From Gammaproteobacteria bacterium (GTDB taxonomy: Bacteria > Pseudomonadota > Gammaproteobacteria > Pseudomonadales > Azotimanducaceae), in contig JAPOVV010000115.1 in assembly GCA_026707945.1 (NCBI GenBank), positions 372,001-436,000 on the forward strand: DNA of 64,000 nucleotides, given 5' to 3'. Of this stretch, positions 46,332 to 55,621 are shown piece by piece. The notes beneath the pieces were generated by a model. It was not told where the DNA came from, made no database searches, and saw nothing but the letters and a program-made list of their open reading frames with translations. Each line of letters opens with the position of its first letter. The stretch's first letter is position 1. Both the position numbers and the translations under genes were made by a program.

Positions 46332-47330
46332 ATGTCCCGTCCTTGTCGGATCGCGGTCGATCTATTAGGTGCCGAACTGCCTGCAGCTGACTTGCTGAAC
46401 GGGGCAGTTGATGCGCTTGAACAGCATCCTAATTGTGAGCTGACGTTCATTTGCAATCGTCGAGAGCTCAAACCAAGGGTGTGTGCCTCTCAACGTATTG
46501 TTCACTGTGAGCATTGGGTGCATGAGCAGGACTCGTTGCGAGAAGTATTAAGCGAACGGACGCAAACTTCGATGCACGTCGGCATGCATATGCTTCAGGA
46601 CCGTGCTGTTGATGGGTTCGTGAGTGTAGGTAGCACCGGTGCACTAATGGCGCTCGGTCGTCATCTACTACATACGCCAAACGGCATTGATCGACCTGCG
46701 GTGATTAAGGAATTCGATGGTCGGCGACGGCCGTTCTGGATGCTTGATCTAGGTGCCAATATCGTGCGGAAACCATCAACTTTGCATCAATTTGCGCGTT
46801 TGGGAGTGGCATATGCTTGCCGCGTCGGAAAAGTAAAGAAGCCACGTGTTGCGCTATTGAATATCGGTATCGAGGAACGAAAAGGTCCGGCCCTTTTGAG
46901 AGACGCAGCACAAATGCTCGATAAGTCTCGTGATTTGGATTTTGTGGGTTTCGTGGAACCGAGTCGAATCTTTGATGATACTGCGGATGTGGTCGTAACC
47001 GACGGTTACGCTGGGAATATAGCACTAAAGTCGGTTGAAGGAACGGTCAACTTCATCCGTGACGTTTTCTTACACGAACTAGCTGAAGATAGCGGTAACG
47101 ATGCTGCCAAGCTCATACGCAAGCCAGCTCGTAAGCGTTTCAGACGTCTGATGAAAAAACTGGACTCGCAGCGACACAATGGTGCGAGTTTTGTAGGACT
47201 TAACGGCGTCGTAGTGAAAAGTCACAACAGTACAACTCAAGCAGGTATGACGGCAGCGATTGACCGAGCCGTATGCGAGGTTGAATTGCACGTACCAGAA
47301 AAAATCGAAAAATTTTTCAATAAGGAGTAA
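46332..47330 (+). CDS. plsX: Phosphate acyltransferase PlsX
   Basis: 332 residues. Makes acyl-phosphate from acyl-ACP for phospholipid synthesis. Blocks: RIAVDLLGAELP at the N-terminus (the usual DxMGGD is DLLGAE), VSVGSTGALMALG, LDLGANIVRKPS, LLNIGIEERKGP, VVTDGYAGNIALKSVEG, and NGVVVKSHNSTTQAGMTAAI. Slightly shorter than E. coli PlsX. The altered N-terminal motif is worth noting but the rest is well conserved. Confidence 0.93.
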   Translation: MSRPCRIAVDLLGAELPAADLLNGAVDALEQHPNCELTFICNRRELKPRVCASQRIVHCEHWVHEQDSLREVLSERTQTSMHVGMHMLQDRAVDGFVSVGSTGALMALGRHLLHTPNGIDRPAVIKEFDGRRRPFWMLDLGANIVRKPSTLHQFARLGVAYACRVGKVKKPRVALLNIGIEERKGPALLRDAAQMLDKSRDLDFVGFVEPSRIFDDTADVVVTDGYAGNIALKSVEGTVNFIRDVFLHELAEDSGNDAAKLIRKPARKRFRRLMKKLDSQRHNGASFVGLNGVVVKSHNSTTQAGMTAAIDRAVCEVELHVPEKIEKFFNKE

Positions 47331-47335
47331 ATTGG

Positions 47336-48268
47336 TTGCAGATTGGATACGTATTTCCGGGGCAAGGCGCGCAGGCTGTTGGGATGCTCGCCGATCTTAG
47401 AGCCGAATTTGCTCACTTAGATGAGCGCTTGAATCAGGCTTCTTCGATCCTCGACGAAGATCTAGTAGCGCTCATATCGAATGGGCCTGAAGAGCGTCTG
47501 AACGAAACTGAAACCACCCAACCCGTGATGTTAGCGACGTCTGTCGCTCTTTTTGAAGTTTGGCATCAAGCAGGTGGAGCTGACCCAAGCGCTGTCGCGG
47601 GACATAGTTTGGGGGAATATTCGGCGCTAACCGCTGCTGGCGTGTTCGACTTCGAGGATGCCATTGCGTTAGTGCATGAACGTGGCAAGTTGATGCAAGC
47701 AGCTGTCCCGAAAGGCGAAGGCGCGATGGCGGCCGTACTCGGTCTCGAACTCGATGAACTAAGCGCAATTTGCAATGACGTCGAAGGTGTCGTAACGCCA
47801 GCGAACATCAATTCGCCGGGTCAGGTCGTTATTGCTGGGGCTGCTACTTCTGTTCAAGCAGTGATTGATCAGGTACTAGCTGAAGGTGACAAACGCAAAC
47901 GCGTCGTGCCGTTAGACGTGAGTGTTCCGTCACACTGCGAGTTGATGGCACCAGCGGCAGACGGTGTTGAGCAGTTGCTAGCCGACGTGACGATGAACGA
48001 TCCATCTTGCCCGATCTATCAAAACGTAGATGCGGCGTCAACAATGAATGTGTCTGAAATCCGCGATCGGCTAATCCGCCAGTTAACCGCACCTGTACGC
48101 TGGGCTGATTGCGCGACGGCGATGGTGGCAAATGATTGTGAGACGTTAATCGAGTGCGGTCCAGGCAAGGTCCTTACCGGACTCGCCAGGCGTATCGACC
48201 GCAGTATTGACTGTAAAGCGATCGGCACGATCGATGATTTCAATGCTGCGCTAGAGGCAGTCGCGTAA
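47336..48268 (+). CDS. fabD: Malonyl-CoA:ACP transacylase FabD
   Basis: 310 residues from a TTG start with AAGGAG 8 nt upstream. Motifs: YVFPGQGAQAVGM, the nucleophile elbow GHSLGEYSAL (Ser), VPLDVSVPSHCELM (His) and the closing ECGPGKVLTGLARRI. It loads malonyl groups on ACP. The stop overlaps the fabG start (TAATG). No fabH stands between plsX and fabD. Confidence 0.96.
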   Translation: MQIGYVFPGQGAQAVGMLADLRAEFAHLDERLNQASSILDEDLVALISNGPEERLNETETTQPVMLATSVALFEVWHQAGGADPSAVAGHSLGEYSALTAAGVFDFEDAIALVHERGKLMQAAVPKGEGAMAAVLGLELDELSAICNDVEGVVTPANINSPGQVVIAGAATSVQAVIDQVLAEGDKRKRVVPLDVSVPSHCELMAPAADGVEQLLADVTMNDPSCPIYQNVDAASTMNVSEIRDRLIRQLTAPVRWADCATAMVANDCETLIECGPGKVLTGLARRIDRSIDCKAIGTIDDFNAALEAVA

Positions 48269-48993
48269 TGGGTGATCGGGTCGCGCTCGTGACAGGTGCT
48301 AGTCGAGGTATCGGCGCGGCAATTGCTGCTCGATTGGCAGCCAGTGAGATCTACGTGTTCGGAACCGCAACATCGTCTGAAGGGGCCGCGCGCATTAGCG
48401 AGAAACTTGGATCCCATGGTAGCGGCATTGAATTGAGAATCGAAGATCCAGACTCCGTTTCAATAGCGTTCGATCAGGTCACGAGCGAACGTAGTGTTTC
48501 GATCTTGGTAAATAATGCCGGAATTACGAACGACAATCTGTTTCTAAGGATGTCCGACAGTGATTGGGCGGACGTGATCAACACGAATTTGGTGTCGCTT
48601 CATCGGTTATGCAAACCTTTTCTACGAGGCATGATGCGTGAGCGTTGGGGGCGGATCATTAATGTCGGATCCGTAGTAGGACGCATGGGTAATCCGGGAC
48701 AAGCGAACTACGCCGCAGCAAAGGCGGGTATTGAGGGATTTACGCGCAGCTTGGCACAGGAACTGGGCAGTAGAGGCATCACTGTCAATTGTGTTGCACC
48801 CGGATTTATCGATACAGACATGACGGCTGAGTTAGGTGAGAAAGCGACAGAGCAGTTAGTGTCGCGCATCCCATTAGGTCGCGTAGGTACCCCTAACGAA
48901 GTGGCAGAAACGGTCGCGTTTCTCGCCGGTGAAGGCAGTTCGTACATCACTGGACAGACGATTGCGGTAAACGGCGGGATGATGTCCTACTAA
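48268..48993 (+). CDS. fabG: 3-oxoacyl-ACP reductase FabG
   Basis: 241 residues. NADPH-dependent SDR: VTGASRGIGAAIA, NNAGITNDNLFLRM, catalytic Ser (VGSVVG), YAAAKAGIEGF and the closing ITGQTIAVNGGM. It reduces 3-oxoacyl-ACP in fatty-acid elongation. Followed by a hairpin at 49078-49102 before acpP. Confidence 0.96.
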   Translation: MGDRVALVTGASRGIGAAIAARLAASEIYVFGTATSSEGAARISEKLGSHGSGIELRIEDPDSVSIAFDQVTSERSVSILVNNAGITNDNLFLRMSDSDWADVINTNLVSLHRLCKPFLRGMMRERWGRIINVGSVVGRMGNPGQANYAAAKAGIEGFTRSLAQELGSRGITVNCVAPGFIDTDMTAELGEKATEQLVSRIPLGRVGTPNEVAETVAFLAGEGSSYITGQTIAVNGGMMSY

Positions 48994-49077
48994 AGAGCAA
49001 CTTTAAGAAGGCGCGAATTCACTGCGTTTGTCCTCCGCCGAATAGCGATTCGCCCTTATAAAATACGCGTCTTAACG

Positions 49078-49102
49078 GACTGTGCACTATGCACAGTCTT
49101 TT
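49078..49102 (+). terminator. Terminator-like hairpin between fabG and acpP
   Basis: GACTGTGCA (49078-49086), loop CTA, TGCACAGTC (49090-49098), then TTTT. Nine perfect pairs but a short T run. It could end or attenuate the upstream message; acpP would then rely partly on its own promoter within 49103-49183. Confidence 0.55.
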
Positions 49103-49183
49103 GTTCGCACGACGTTAGCCGTTCTACCGGTGTTTTCGAAACGAGCGTCGTACAAGTCCTTGGCTATGGAGTGAATTCAACCC

Positions 49184-49426
49184 ATGAGTTCATTAATGGA
49201 ACGCATCAAGAGCATTGTGGCTAAGCAGCTGAAAGTCGAAATCGACGAGATCAAGGACGAGTCTTCGCTCGAGGAAGATCTTGGCGCTGACTCGCTGGAC
49301 CGCGTTGAACTCGTGATGGCATTCGAAGAGGAATTCCAAATCGAAATTGTCGATGAGGACGCGGAAAATATCACTACGGTTGCTGAAGCGCACAACTACA
49401 TCAAGAGTGTAGTCGGCGACGAGTAG
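49184..49426 (+). CDS. acpP: Acyl carrier protein
   Basis: 80 residues, very acidic. Phosphopantetheine site Ser in [21 protein letters not shown]. It carries growing acyl chains. Start at ATG 49184; a second ATG at 49196 would give 76 residues, nearer the usual length. GGAG lies 11 nt before the first ATG. Confidence 0.97.
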   Translation: MSSLMERIKSIVAKQLKVEIDEIKDESSLEEDLGADSLDRVELVMAFEEEFQIEIVDEDAENITTVAEAHNYIKSVVGDE

Positions 49427-49489
49427 AGCGATCTTCGGCGTAATGCCTTTCATAGACCGACACAACACATCAGTCGAGACGTTCGGCTA

Positions 49490-50722
49490 ATGAGTAAACG
49501 TCGGGTTGTTGTTACGGGCATCGGTCTAATTACTCCGATCGGCCTCGACACTGCATCGTCGTGGCAGAGCGCATTAGATGGAGTAAGTGGCGGTAATCGG
49601 CTGGACTCGTTTGATGCCAGCAACCATCGCGTACAAATTGGTGCGAGTTTAAAGGGATTTGATGTCAGTCAATACATGGATCCTCGCGAAGCTCGCCGGT
49701 TGGATCTGTTTCTACAAATTGGATTAGCCGTCGTTGACCAGGCAGTAGCTGACGCTGGAATCGCGGATCCCCCTGACCCTGATCGAATCGGCGTTGCAAT
49801 GGGTTCAGGTATCGGTGGCATCACAACGATTGAAGATACGCATTCCGTGTTAATGGATCGCGGACCGAAACGCGTTTCACCGTTCTTCGTACCCTCGAGT
49901 GTGATCAACATGATTGCGGGTAACGCATCAATTCGGCATGGTTTCCAGGGTCCGAATATTGCGATCGTTACCGCGTGCACTACCGGAACGCACAATATTG
50001 GTTATGGCGCACGCATGATCCAGTATGGTGAAGCGGACGCCATGGTTGTTGGCGGCTCGGAGTGGTCGACCACGCCATTGACCGTCGCAGGGTTTGCCTC
50101 TATGCGAGCGTTATCAACGCGGAATGATGAGCCGGAAAAGGCAAGTCGACCGTGGGACGTTGAACGTGATGGTTTCTTGCTTGGAGACGGTGCTGGTGCG
50201 CTGGTTATTGAGGAATACGAACACGCTAAACAGCGCGATGCAAACATCATCTGTGAGCTTAAAGGATTTGGCGTAAGTGCTGATGCCTATCACATCACGA
50301 GTCCGCCCGATAGCGGACAAGGTGCTGTCGCGTCCATGAGGAACGCTCTAAATGACGCTGAACTAGCGCCCGATGAAATACAGTATGTGAACGCACACGG
50401 AACTTCCACGCCGCAAGGAGATATTGCTGAAACGGTGGCTATTAAGAAAGTTTTTGGTATGGATACGAAGGTAGCGGTGAGTTCATCCAAGTCGATGATC
50501 GGCCATCTCTTGGGAGCTGCTGGAGCCGTCGAAGCAGGATTTTGTGCGCTTTCAATTCGAGACCAAAAAGTTCATCCAACGATTAACCTAGATAATCAAG
50601 ACCCCGCTTGTGATTTAGATTACGTGCCACACACTGCGCGAGATACTCAACTTGATCATGTCCTTTCGAACTCTTTCGGGTTCGGTGGCACAAATGGCAG
50701 CTTGATCTTTAGCCGAGTTTAA
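49490..50722 (+). CDS. fabF: 3-oxoacyl-ACP synthase II FabF
   Basis: 410 residues. Condensing enzyme with the nucleophile Cys in VTACTTGTHNIG, His in NAHGTSTPQGD, Lys in SSSKSMIGHLLGAAGA (second His), and the closing SNSFGFGGTNGSL. The FabF position in the cluster and length support FabF over FabB. mltG follows after 12 nt; pabC, often between them, is absent. Confidence 0.95.
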   Translation: MSKRRVVVTGIGLITPIGLDTASSWQSALDGVSGGNRLDSFDASNHRVQIGASLKGFDVSQYMDPREARRLDLFLQIGLAVVDQAVADAGIADPPDPDRIGVAMGSGIGGITTIEDTHSVLMDRGPKRVSPFFVPSSVINMIAGNASIRHGFQGPNIAIVTACTTGTHNIGYGARMIQYGEADAMVVGGSEWSTTPLTVAGFASMRALSTRNDEPEKASRPWDVERDGFLLGDGAGALVIEEYEHAKQRDANIICELKGFGVSADAYHITSPPDSGQGAVASMRNALNDAELAPDEIQYVNAHGTSTPQGDIAETVAIKKVFGMDTKVAVSSSKSMIGHLLGAAGAVEAGFCALSIRDQKVHPTINLDNQDPACDLDYVPHTARDTQLDHVLSNSFGFGGTNGSLIFSRV

Positions 50723-50734
50723 CTCACATCTGTT

Positions 50735-51733
50735 ATGCGGTGGTTAGTGCTTGCCGCAGCGTTATTAGTACTGATTGCAGGTGGTGCTGCCTTATATAGC
50801 TACAACTACATAAATGATGCGTCACGCTTCTCCGTGCAACCGGTTGAAATACTCATTCAACACGGTGATTCGTTACCCGTTATAGCGAACGAACTTAAAC
50901 AGTCGGGTGTAATCGAGCTCGCATGGCCGTTCATATGGCTTGCTAAATACCAAGACAAGGACCAAGAAATCAAGGCCGGTGAATACCACTTTGAAGGCAA
51001 CGTGTCATTGATTGAGATTCTTGAAAAGCTAGTCCAAGGATCCGTGGTCACTTACGAAGTGCAGTTGAGAGAAGGAGCGAGACTGGAGGAGTATCTTGTC
51101 TTATTGCGCAACACAGAAAAACTGGTTAATGACCTTTCAGATGTGACACCGGAAAACATCCTTGAGCGTTTGCAACTGAGAACCATCGCGACCCATGGTG
51201 AAGGCTTGTTTTACCCTGATACCTATCAGTATCGACGAGGCGAATCAGCGTCCTCAGTCTTAAGGCAAGCTTTTAAGTTGATGAATCAAGAATTGAGTCG
51301 AGCTTGGTTTTCTGCTTCGGATGAGATTCATGTGGATTCGAAGTACGATCTTCTGATTGTGGCGTCCATGATCGAGCGCGAATCACATATCGAGGCTGAT
51401 CGCGTCCGCGTTTCGGGGGTGATACATCGTAGACTAGCGTTGGACATGTATTTGCAGATCGATCCTACAATCATCTACGCGCTTGGTGAAGACTTCCGCG
51501 GTCGTCTTCGGTCGAGAGATCTTCGAATGGATAGTCCATATAACACGTACCGTTTCAAAGGACTGCCACCGTCACCAATTTGCGCTGCGAGTGGCGAAGC
51601 CATACGAGCCGCGGCAAATCCTGCGCCTGGAAGAGAGCTGTTCTTCGTTTCGCGTGGTGATGGCACAAGTCAATTCAGCGAAACTCTAAGCGAACATAAT
51701 CAAGCAGTTGCGCGTTACATCCTCAATCGTTAG
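50735..51733 (+). CDS. mltG: Endolytic murein transglycosylase MltG
   Basis: 332 residues. A single N-terminal membrane helix (LVLAAALLVLIAGGAALYSY), a LysM-like region (HGDSLPVIANELKQSGVI) and the YceG core with catalytic Glu in IVASMIERESHIEADRVRVSGVIHRRL and LQIDPTIIYALG. It cleaves nascent glycan strands at the inner membrane. Its place in fabF-mltG-tmk-holB is typical. Confidence 0.94.
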   Translation: MRWLVLAAALLVLIAGGAALYSYNYINDASRFSVQPVEILIQHGDSLPVIANELKQSGVIELAWPFIWLAKYQDKDQEIKAGEYHFEGNVSLIEILEKLVQGSVVTYEVQLREGARLEEYLVLLRNTEKLVNDLSDVTPENILERLQLRTIATHGEGLFYPDTYQYRRGESASSVLRQAFKLMNQELSRAWFSASDEIHVDSKYDLLIVASMIERESHIEADRVRVSGVIHRRLALDMYLQIDPTIIYALGEDFRGRLRSRDLRMDSPYNTYRFKGLPPSPICAASGEAIRAAANPAPGRELFFVSRGDGTSQFSETLSEHNQAVARYILNR

Positions 51734-51772
51734 AACAACTGTGGAGGGTTTTAAGAAGGGTGTGTCGGACGG

Positions 51773-52417
51773 TTGAGTAATAAGGAATACGGCCGTTTCA
51801 TTACCTTCGAAGGCATCGAAGGTAGTGGCAAGAGCACGAACATCGCATGGGCTCAAGAGTACCTGCGTGGACAAGATATCGAGGTTCTGTTAACACATGA
51901 ACCGGGGCGCACCAGAATTGGCGAAGAACTACGCACTGTGCTACTAAGAACACGTGACGACCGCTTGATGCCGATGACCGAGTTGTTTTTGATATTCGCC
52001 TCGCGAATGCAACTCCTCGAAGAGGTCATTATTCCAGCGCTGAGGCGTGGTACTTGGGTGCTATGTGATCGATATGTCGACTCGTCAATCGCATATCAAG
52101 GTGGCGGTCGTGAGCTTGGTGTAGAACGAGTAGAAAAGCTAGTCCAAGCGATGGGTGAACTCTACGCGAAACCCGACCTTACAGTGCTACTTGATTTACC
52201 TCCTAATATGATCCTAGATCGACTAACGAATCGCACGTTAGATCGGTTCGAGAGCGAAGAGCAGTCGTTTTTTGAACGAATACGGCGTACATATCTGGAT
52301 CTTGCACGAAACGATCCTCGAATCCGTGTTGTTGATGCGACGCGTCCACTCGAAAGTGTTCAAGATGAGATCGCAGGTCTTTTGAACGCGTTGCTGAACG
52401 AGTCGATCGACGGGTGA
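51773..52417 (+). CDS. tmk: Thymidylate kinase
   Basis: 214 residues from a TTG start. P-loop FEGIEGSGKSTN, THEPGRTRIGEELR, CDRYVDSSIAYQGGGRELG and LDLPPNMILDRL. It phosphorylates dTMP to dTDP. A GTGA overlap joins it to holB. Confidence 0.94.
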   Translation: MSNKEYGRFITFEGIEGSGKSTNIAWAQEYLRGQDIEVLLTHEPGRTRIGEELRTVLLRTRDDRLMPMTELFLIFASRMQLLEEVIIPALRRGTWVLCDRYVDSSIAYQGGGRELGVERVEKLVQAMGELYAKPDLTVLLDLPPNMILDRLTNRTLDRFESEEQSFFERIRRTYLDLARNDPRIRVVDATRPLESVQDEIAGLLNALLNESIDG

Positions 52418-53304
52418 GTACGACGCCGTTACCTGTATGGCTGCAAACGGTGCAGGACGCTTTCGAACGTAGAATAGAGAATTTTCGTGTTCCTCATGCC
52501 ATTCTGCTTGAATCAGCCCCGGGTTGGGGTGTGTTCGAGCTCGCTGACAGCATGGCAACAACACTACTCGGCGTCGATAGAAGCTTCGATTTGAGTCGAC
52601 ATTTTGACTTTCAGCTAGTCGAGCTGGAAGGGAGATCAAGTCTGATTTCAATCAATCAGATCCGTGATGCGATAGATTTTTTGAGTACCACGGCACGAGA
52701 GGGTGACCGAAAACTCGTACTTGTCAAACAAGCTGACAAATTGAGTATTCCAGCGTCGCAGGCACTACTGAAAGTGCTGGAAGAACCACCGGAAAACAAA
52801 CACCTAATCTTGGCGACGACGAATAGTGCGGTTCTGATGCCGACAATCCGTAGTCGCTGTCAGAAATTCGTCGTGCAAAACGGAACCGTCGAGCAGGTCA
52901 ACGAGTTTCTGGAAACGCATTTTGGTAGTTCGAACGACCTAGACGATTTCCTGAAGGACTACGGTGGCGCGCCATATGCGGCACTTGCAGCTCTGGATGA
53001 GAAACGAGTGAATTTGACAGCAGCGTTATCTCGCTTTGCTCGCAGCCAAAACACGCTTACGGAACTCGCAGGCGATTTGAAAAAGGAAGAAGCGGACGAC
53101 GTTCTGCTTCGGTGGCAGTACATCACGTTGCGGCTAGCTAGAAATAGTGCCCTCGTTCAACCTGTCGCTACGTTTTACGACGAATTGAGTGACGTACGCA
53201 GACAGTTTCGTGAAGTACCGGGCCTCGATCGTGAACGCCAATTACTTCGGCTATTGATTAAATGGCGGGAATTGCTTATCAAGCACCAACGCTTGCATCG
53301 CTGA
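52414..53304 (+). CDS. holB: DNA polymerase III delta' subunit
   Basis: 296 residues, GTG start. AAA+ clamp-loader subunit: HAILLESAPGWGVFELADSMA (a degenerate P-loop, normal for delta'), ISINQIRDAIDFL, LVKQADKLSIPASQALLKVLEEPPENKHLIL, and MPTIRSRCQKF (sensor 1/Arg finger region). The N-terminal zinc Cys set is reduced. The last 26 nt overlap the convergent M24 peptidase gene. Confidence 0.92.
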   Translation: MSTTPLPVWLQTVQDAFERRIENFRVPHAILLESAPGWGVFELADSMATTLLGVDRSFDLSRHFDFQLVELEGRSSLISINQIRDAIDFLSTTAREGDRKLVLVKQADKLSIPASQALLKVLEEPPENKHLILATTNSAVLMPTIRSRCQKFVVQNGTVEQVNEFLETHFGSSNDLDDFLKDYGGAPYAALAALDEKRVNLTAALSRFARSQNTLTELAGDLKKEEADDVLLRWQYITLRLARNSALVQPVATFYDELSDVRRQFREVPGLDRERQLLRLLIKWRELLIKHQRLHR

Positions 53305-54604
53305 AGGCGTTGCGCGTTAGGTTTACAGGTCCATCGGGGCTAACGAATACGTTATCTTCAACGCGAACCCCACCATACTTCGTGAAGCGATCGACCTTGG
53401 TCCAGTTGACGTCTTGGTGACCTCGCCATTGGTCTAACAGACTAGGAATAAAGTAGATTCCCGGTTCAATCGTAAAGATCATATTTGGCTCGATTGAGCG
53501 CAGGAGCCGGAGGCTTTCATATCGATTGTGAGGCGGCACCTCTCGACCGCTCTCTTCCACGATTCGCCCGCCAACGTCGTGCGTTTGCAGTCCAAGCAGA
53601 TGCCCTAAGCCGTGAGGAAAAAAGGCGTCGACCAGCATTGATTCATACGCCGTCGCTGGTGAGCACGTCAAGAATCTGAGGCTCGTCAAGATCTCCGATA
53701 TTTTCTGGCTCATTTCCTCGTGCAGGTCCAGATACGACTTCCCGATAGTAATTACTTCGATGATGCCCCTTTGCGCATGATCGACGGCATCAATTAGCTC
53801 GGCGAACTCTTCGTTGCCGTTCGCCGCATAGGTTCGCGTAATGTCGGAGTGATAGCAATGTGACTTCGCTCCGGCATCGATAAGAAGGCTGCATATTTCA
53901 GGCGCAGGTTCACGATCGTACTTCTGGTAATGCAGTGTGGCTGCATGAGTGTTCATAGCGACGATGCTGGGATACGGGAGTTCAGCTTCGTGTTGCGAAC
54001 TAGCACGCAAGAACGCGTGATGGATCTGGTACTCACTTTCGCCCTCGGAAAAAGCTCTAGCTGCAGCCTGATGACCCAATACACCGAGAGCAGTTGCGTC
54101 CTTCATGCATAGCTGCTCGAACTCCGTCTTGTAAGCACGTTGGTAGTCAAGTTGTCGAACCAAACGATCGTTCCGACTGGAATTTGCTGTTGGCGAGGTT
54201 GACGCGAGTGTTTTGCCGACGTGTGCGACGTTGGAGCACGTGTGAATCAGTTGGTCGAGCGAGCGTCGGAGTTCACCCAGATCGGCGAAGGTTTGAACAT
54301 CAAAGGCGTCCTTGGCGAAATCAGGCGCGTCGCTAGGCAGGTACCAGTAGTCAGAGGGGGTATGCCATAGGAGCACCGGTTGCTCGTCCATCCGAACGAC
54401 CACTACCGCGTGTTCGCAATCGCTTTGTGGAACCCAGCGTAGAAAGTGACCATATGCGTGGAAAGGTGGTTCTTGGTCGTCGCCGAAGAACGTTTGATTC
54501 TGTCCAGCATAGATAGCGGCAGCGTCAAATCCATTCTTGTCCATCAAGCGGCGCCATTCCGACGTTAGATGGTCAATATGAGCGTTGTACGCGCCTAGAT
54601 GCAT
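53279..54604 (-). CDS. M24 family Xaa-Pro dipeptidase (PepQ-like)
   Basis: 441 residues. Creatinase-type N-terminal domain and the pita-bread metallopeptidase domain: Asp in LLIDAGAKSHCYHSDITRTY (both Asp ligands), His in FFPHGLGHLLGLQTHDVGG, Glu in TIEPGIY and Glu in GVRVEDNVFV. Length and the HDVGGR segment match PepQ, which cleaves X-Pro dipeptides. Cytosolic. It is followed on the other strand by the molybdenum hydroxylase operon. Confidence 0.9.
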   Translation of the reverse strand: MHLGAYNAHIDHLTSEWRRLMDKNGFDAAAIYAGQNQTFFGDDQEPPFHAYGHFLRWVPQSDCEHAVVVVRMDEQPVLLWHTPSDYWYLPSDAPDFAKDAFDVQTFADLGELRRSLDQLIHTCSNVAHVGKTLASTSPTANSSRNDRLVRQLDYQRAYKTEFEQLCMKDATALGVLGHQAAARAFSEGESEYQIHHAFLRASSQHEAELPYPSIVAMNTHAATLHYQKYDREPAPEICSLLIDAGAKSHCYHSDITRTYAANGNEEFAELIDAVDHAQRGIIEVITIGKSYLDLHEEMSQKISEILTSLRFLTCSPATAYESMLVDAFFPHGLGHLLGLQTHDVGGRIVEESGREVPPHNRYESLRLLRSIEPNMIFTIEPGIYFIPSLLDQWRGHQDVNWTKVDRFTKYGGVRVEDNVFVSPDGPVNLTRNAFSDASVGA

Positions 54605-54719
54605 GGTACCTAATACTGATGAGTTAGATTAAGCCGCGATTATCACGGATTCTTCATAACAAGTGATTACCTCAATGGTATAAATTCCCGCTCAAATTTC
54701 TAGCAAAAAGGGGCATTCC

Positions 54720-55598
54720 ATGGGCGACTATGCGTATGCTGCGCCTACTACCGTCGACAGCACGGTCGAGCTACTGTCTAGTAGTGCAAGTAGCGGGACG
54801 CGTACTCAAGTTTTAGCCGGGGGAACAGACGTGCTTGTACAGATGCGGTCGATCGATCGCGTACCCCGCCTGATCGTTGATGTCAAGCAGTTAGCAGAGA
54901 CCAACGCGCTCTCAATTGGCGAGGACGAGATTTACATTGGTGCGGCAATTCCATCGGCGATTTTGAACGAGAACGCTGAGTTAAAGGGAAAGCTACCAGG
55001 ACTTATCGAATCCGCCGATTTGATTGGCTCAACGCAAATCCAAGGTCGCGCCACGATTGGCGGTAACTTATGCAACTCCTCGCCGGCGGGCGACACCATT
55101 CCTGCATTGATTGCGAATAGCGCAGTCTGCCATATTGTGGGCGCAGATGGTGAACGGAACGTCCCAGTAGAGGACTTTGTAACTGGTGTAGGCACCAATT
55201 GCATGGCGGACCATGAGTTTCTCCTAGGATTGCGCGTTCCTGCACCGAAAGGTAATACGGGTGATGCGTATCTTCGTTTCATTCCGCGGACCGAGATGGA
55301 TATCGCTGTTGCGGGCGCGGGCGTACGCGTAACCCTCGACGACGGCGGGACGTGCACTGCTGCACGCGTAGGGATTGGCGCCGTAGCCCCGACGCCGCTA
55401 CTGGTCCCAGATGCAGCGGATGCGCTGATCGGAACACAGGTGGATGACGAAGCCCTTAATGCGGCTGCAGCTGCGTGTTCGGCTGCTGCATCACCCATCT
55501 CCGACAAACGTGGAACGGTCGAGTACCGCATCAAAGTGGTTGGCGTTCTGTGTAAACGGGCCGGCGCGATTGCTCGCGACCGAGCCAAGGCGTCATAG
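54720..55598 (+). CDS. Molybdenum hydroxylase FAD subunit (CoxM/XdhB-like)
   Basis: 292 residues. FAD-binding subunit of the xanthine dehydrogenase/CO dehydrogenase family: VLAGGTDVLVQMRS, then GSTQIQGRATIGGNLCNSSPAGDTIPAL, and a C-terminal CO_deh_flav_C domain. It passes electrons from the iron-sulfur subunit to an acceptor. First gene of a medium-small-large operon (gaps 23 and 16 nt). TATAAA at 54679 is a possible -10 with no clear -35. Confidence 0.92.
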   Translation: MGDYAYAAPTTVDSTVELLSSSASSGTRTQVLAGGTDVLVQMRSIDRVPRLIVDVKQLAETNALSIGEDEIYIGAAIPSAILNENAELKGKLPGLIESADLIGSTQIQGRATIGGNLCNSSPAGDTIPALIANSAVCHIVGADGERNVPVEDFVTGVGTNCMADHEFLLGLRVPAPKGNTGDAYLRFIPRTEMDIAVAGAGVRVTLDDGGTCTAARVGIGAVAPTPLLVPDAADALIGTQVDDEALNAAAAACSAAASPISDKRGTVEYRIKVVGVLCKRAGAIARDRAKAS

Positions 55599-55621
55599 AA
55601 GAGCATCCGGGGGAAATAAAA

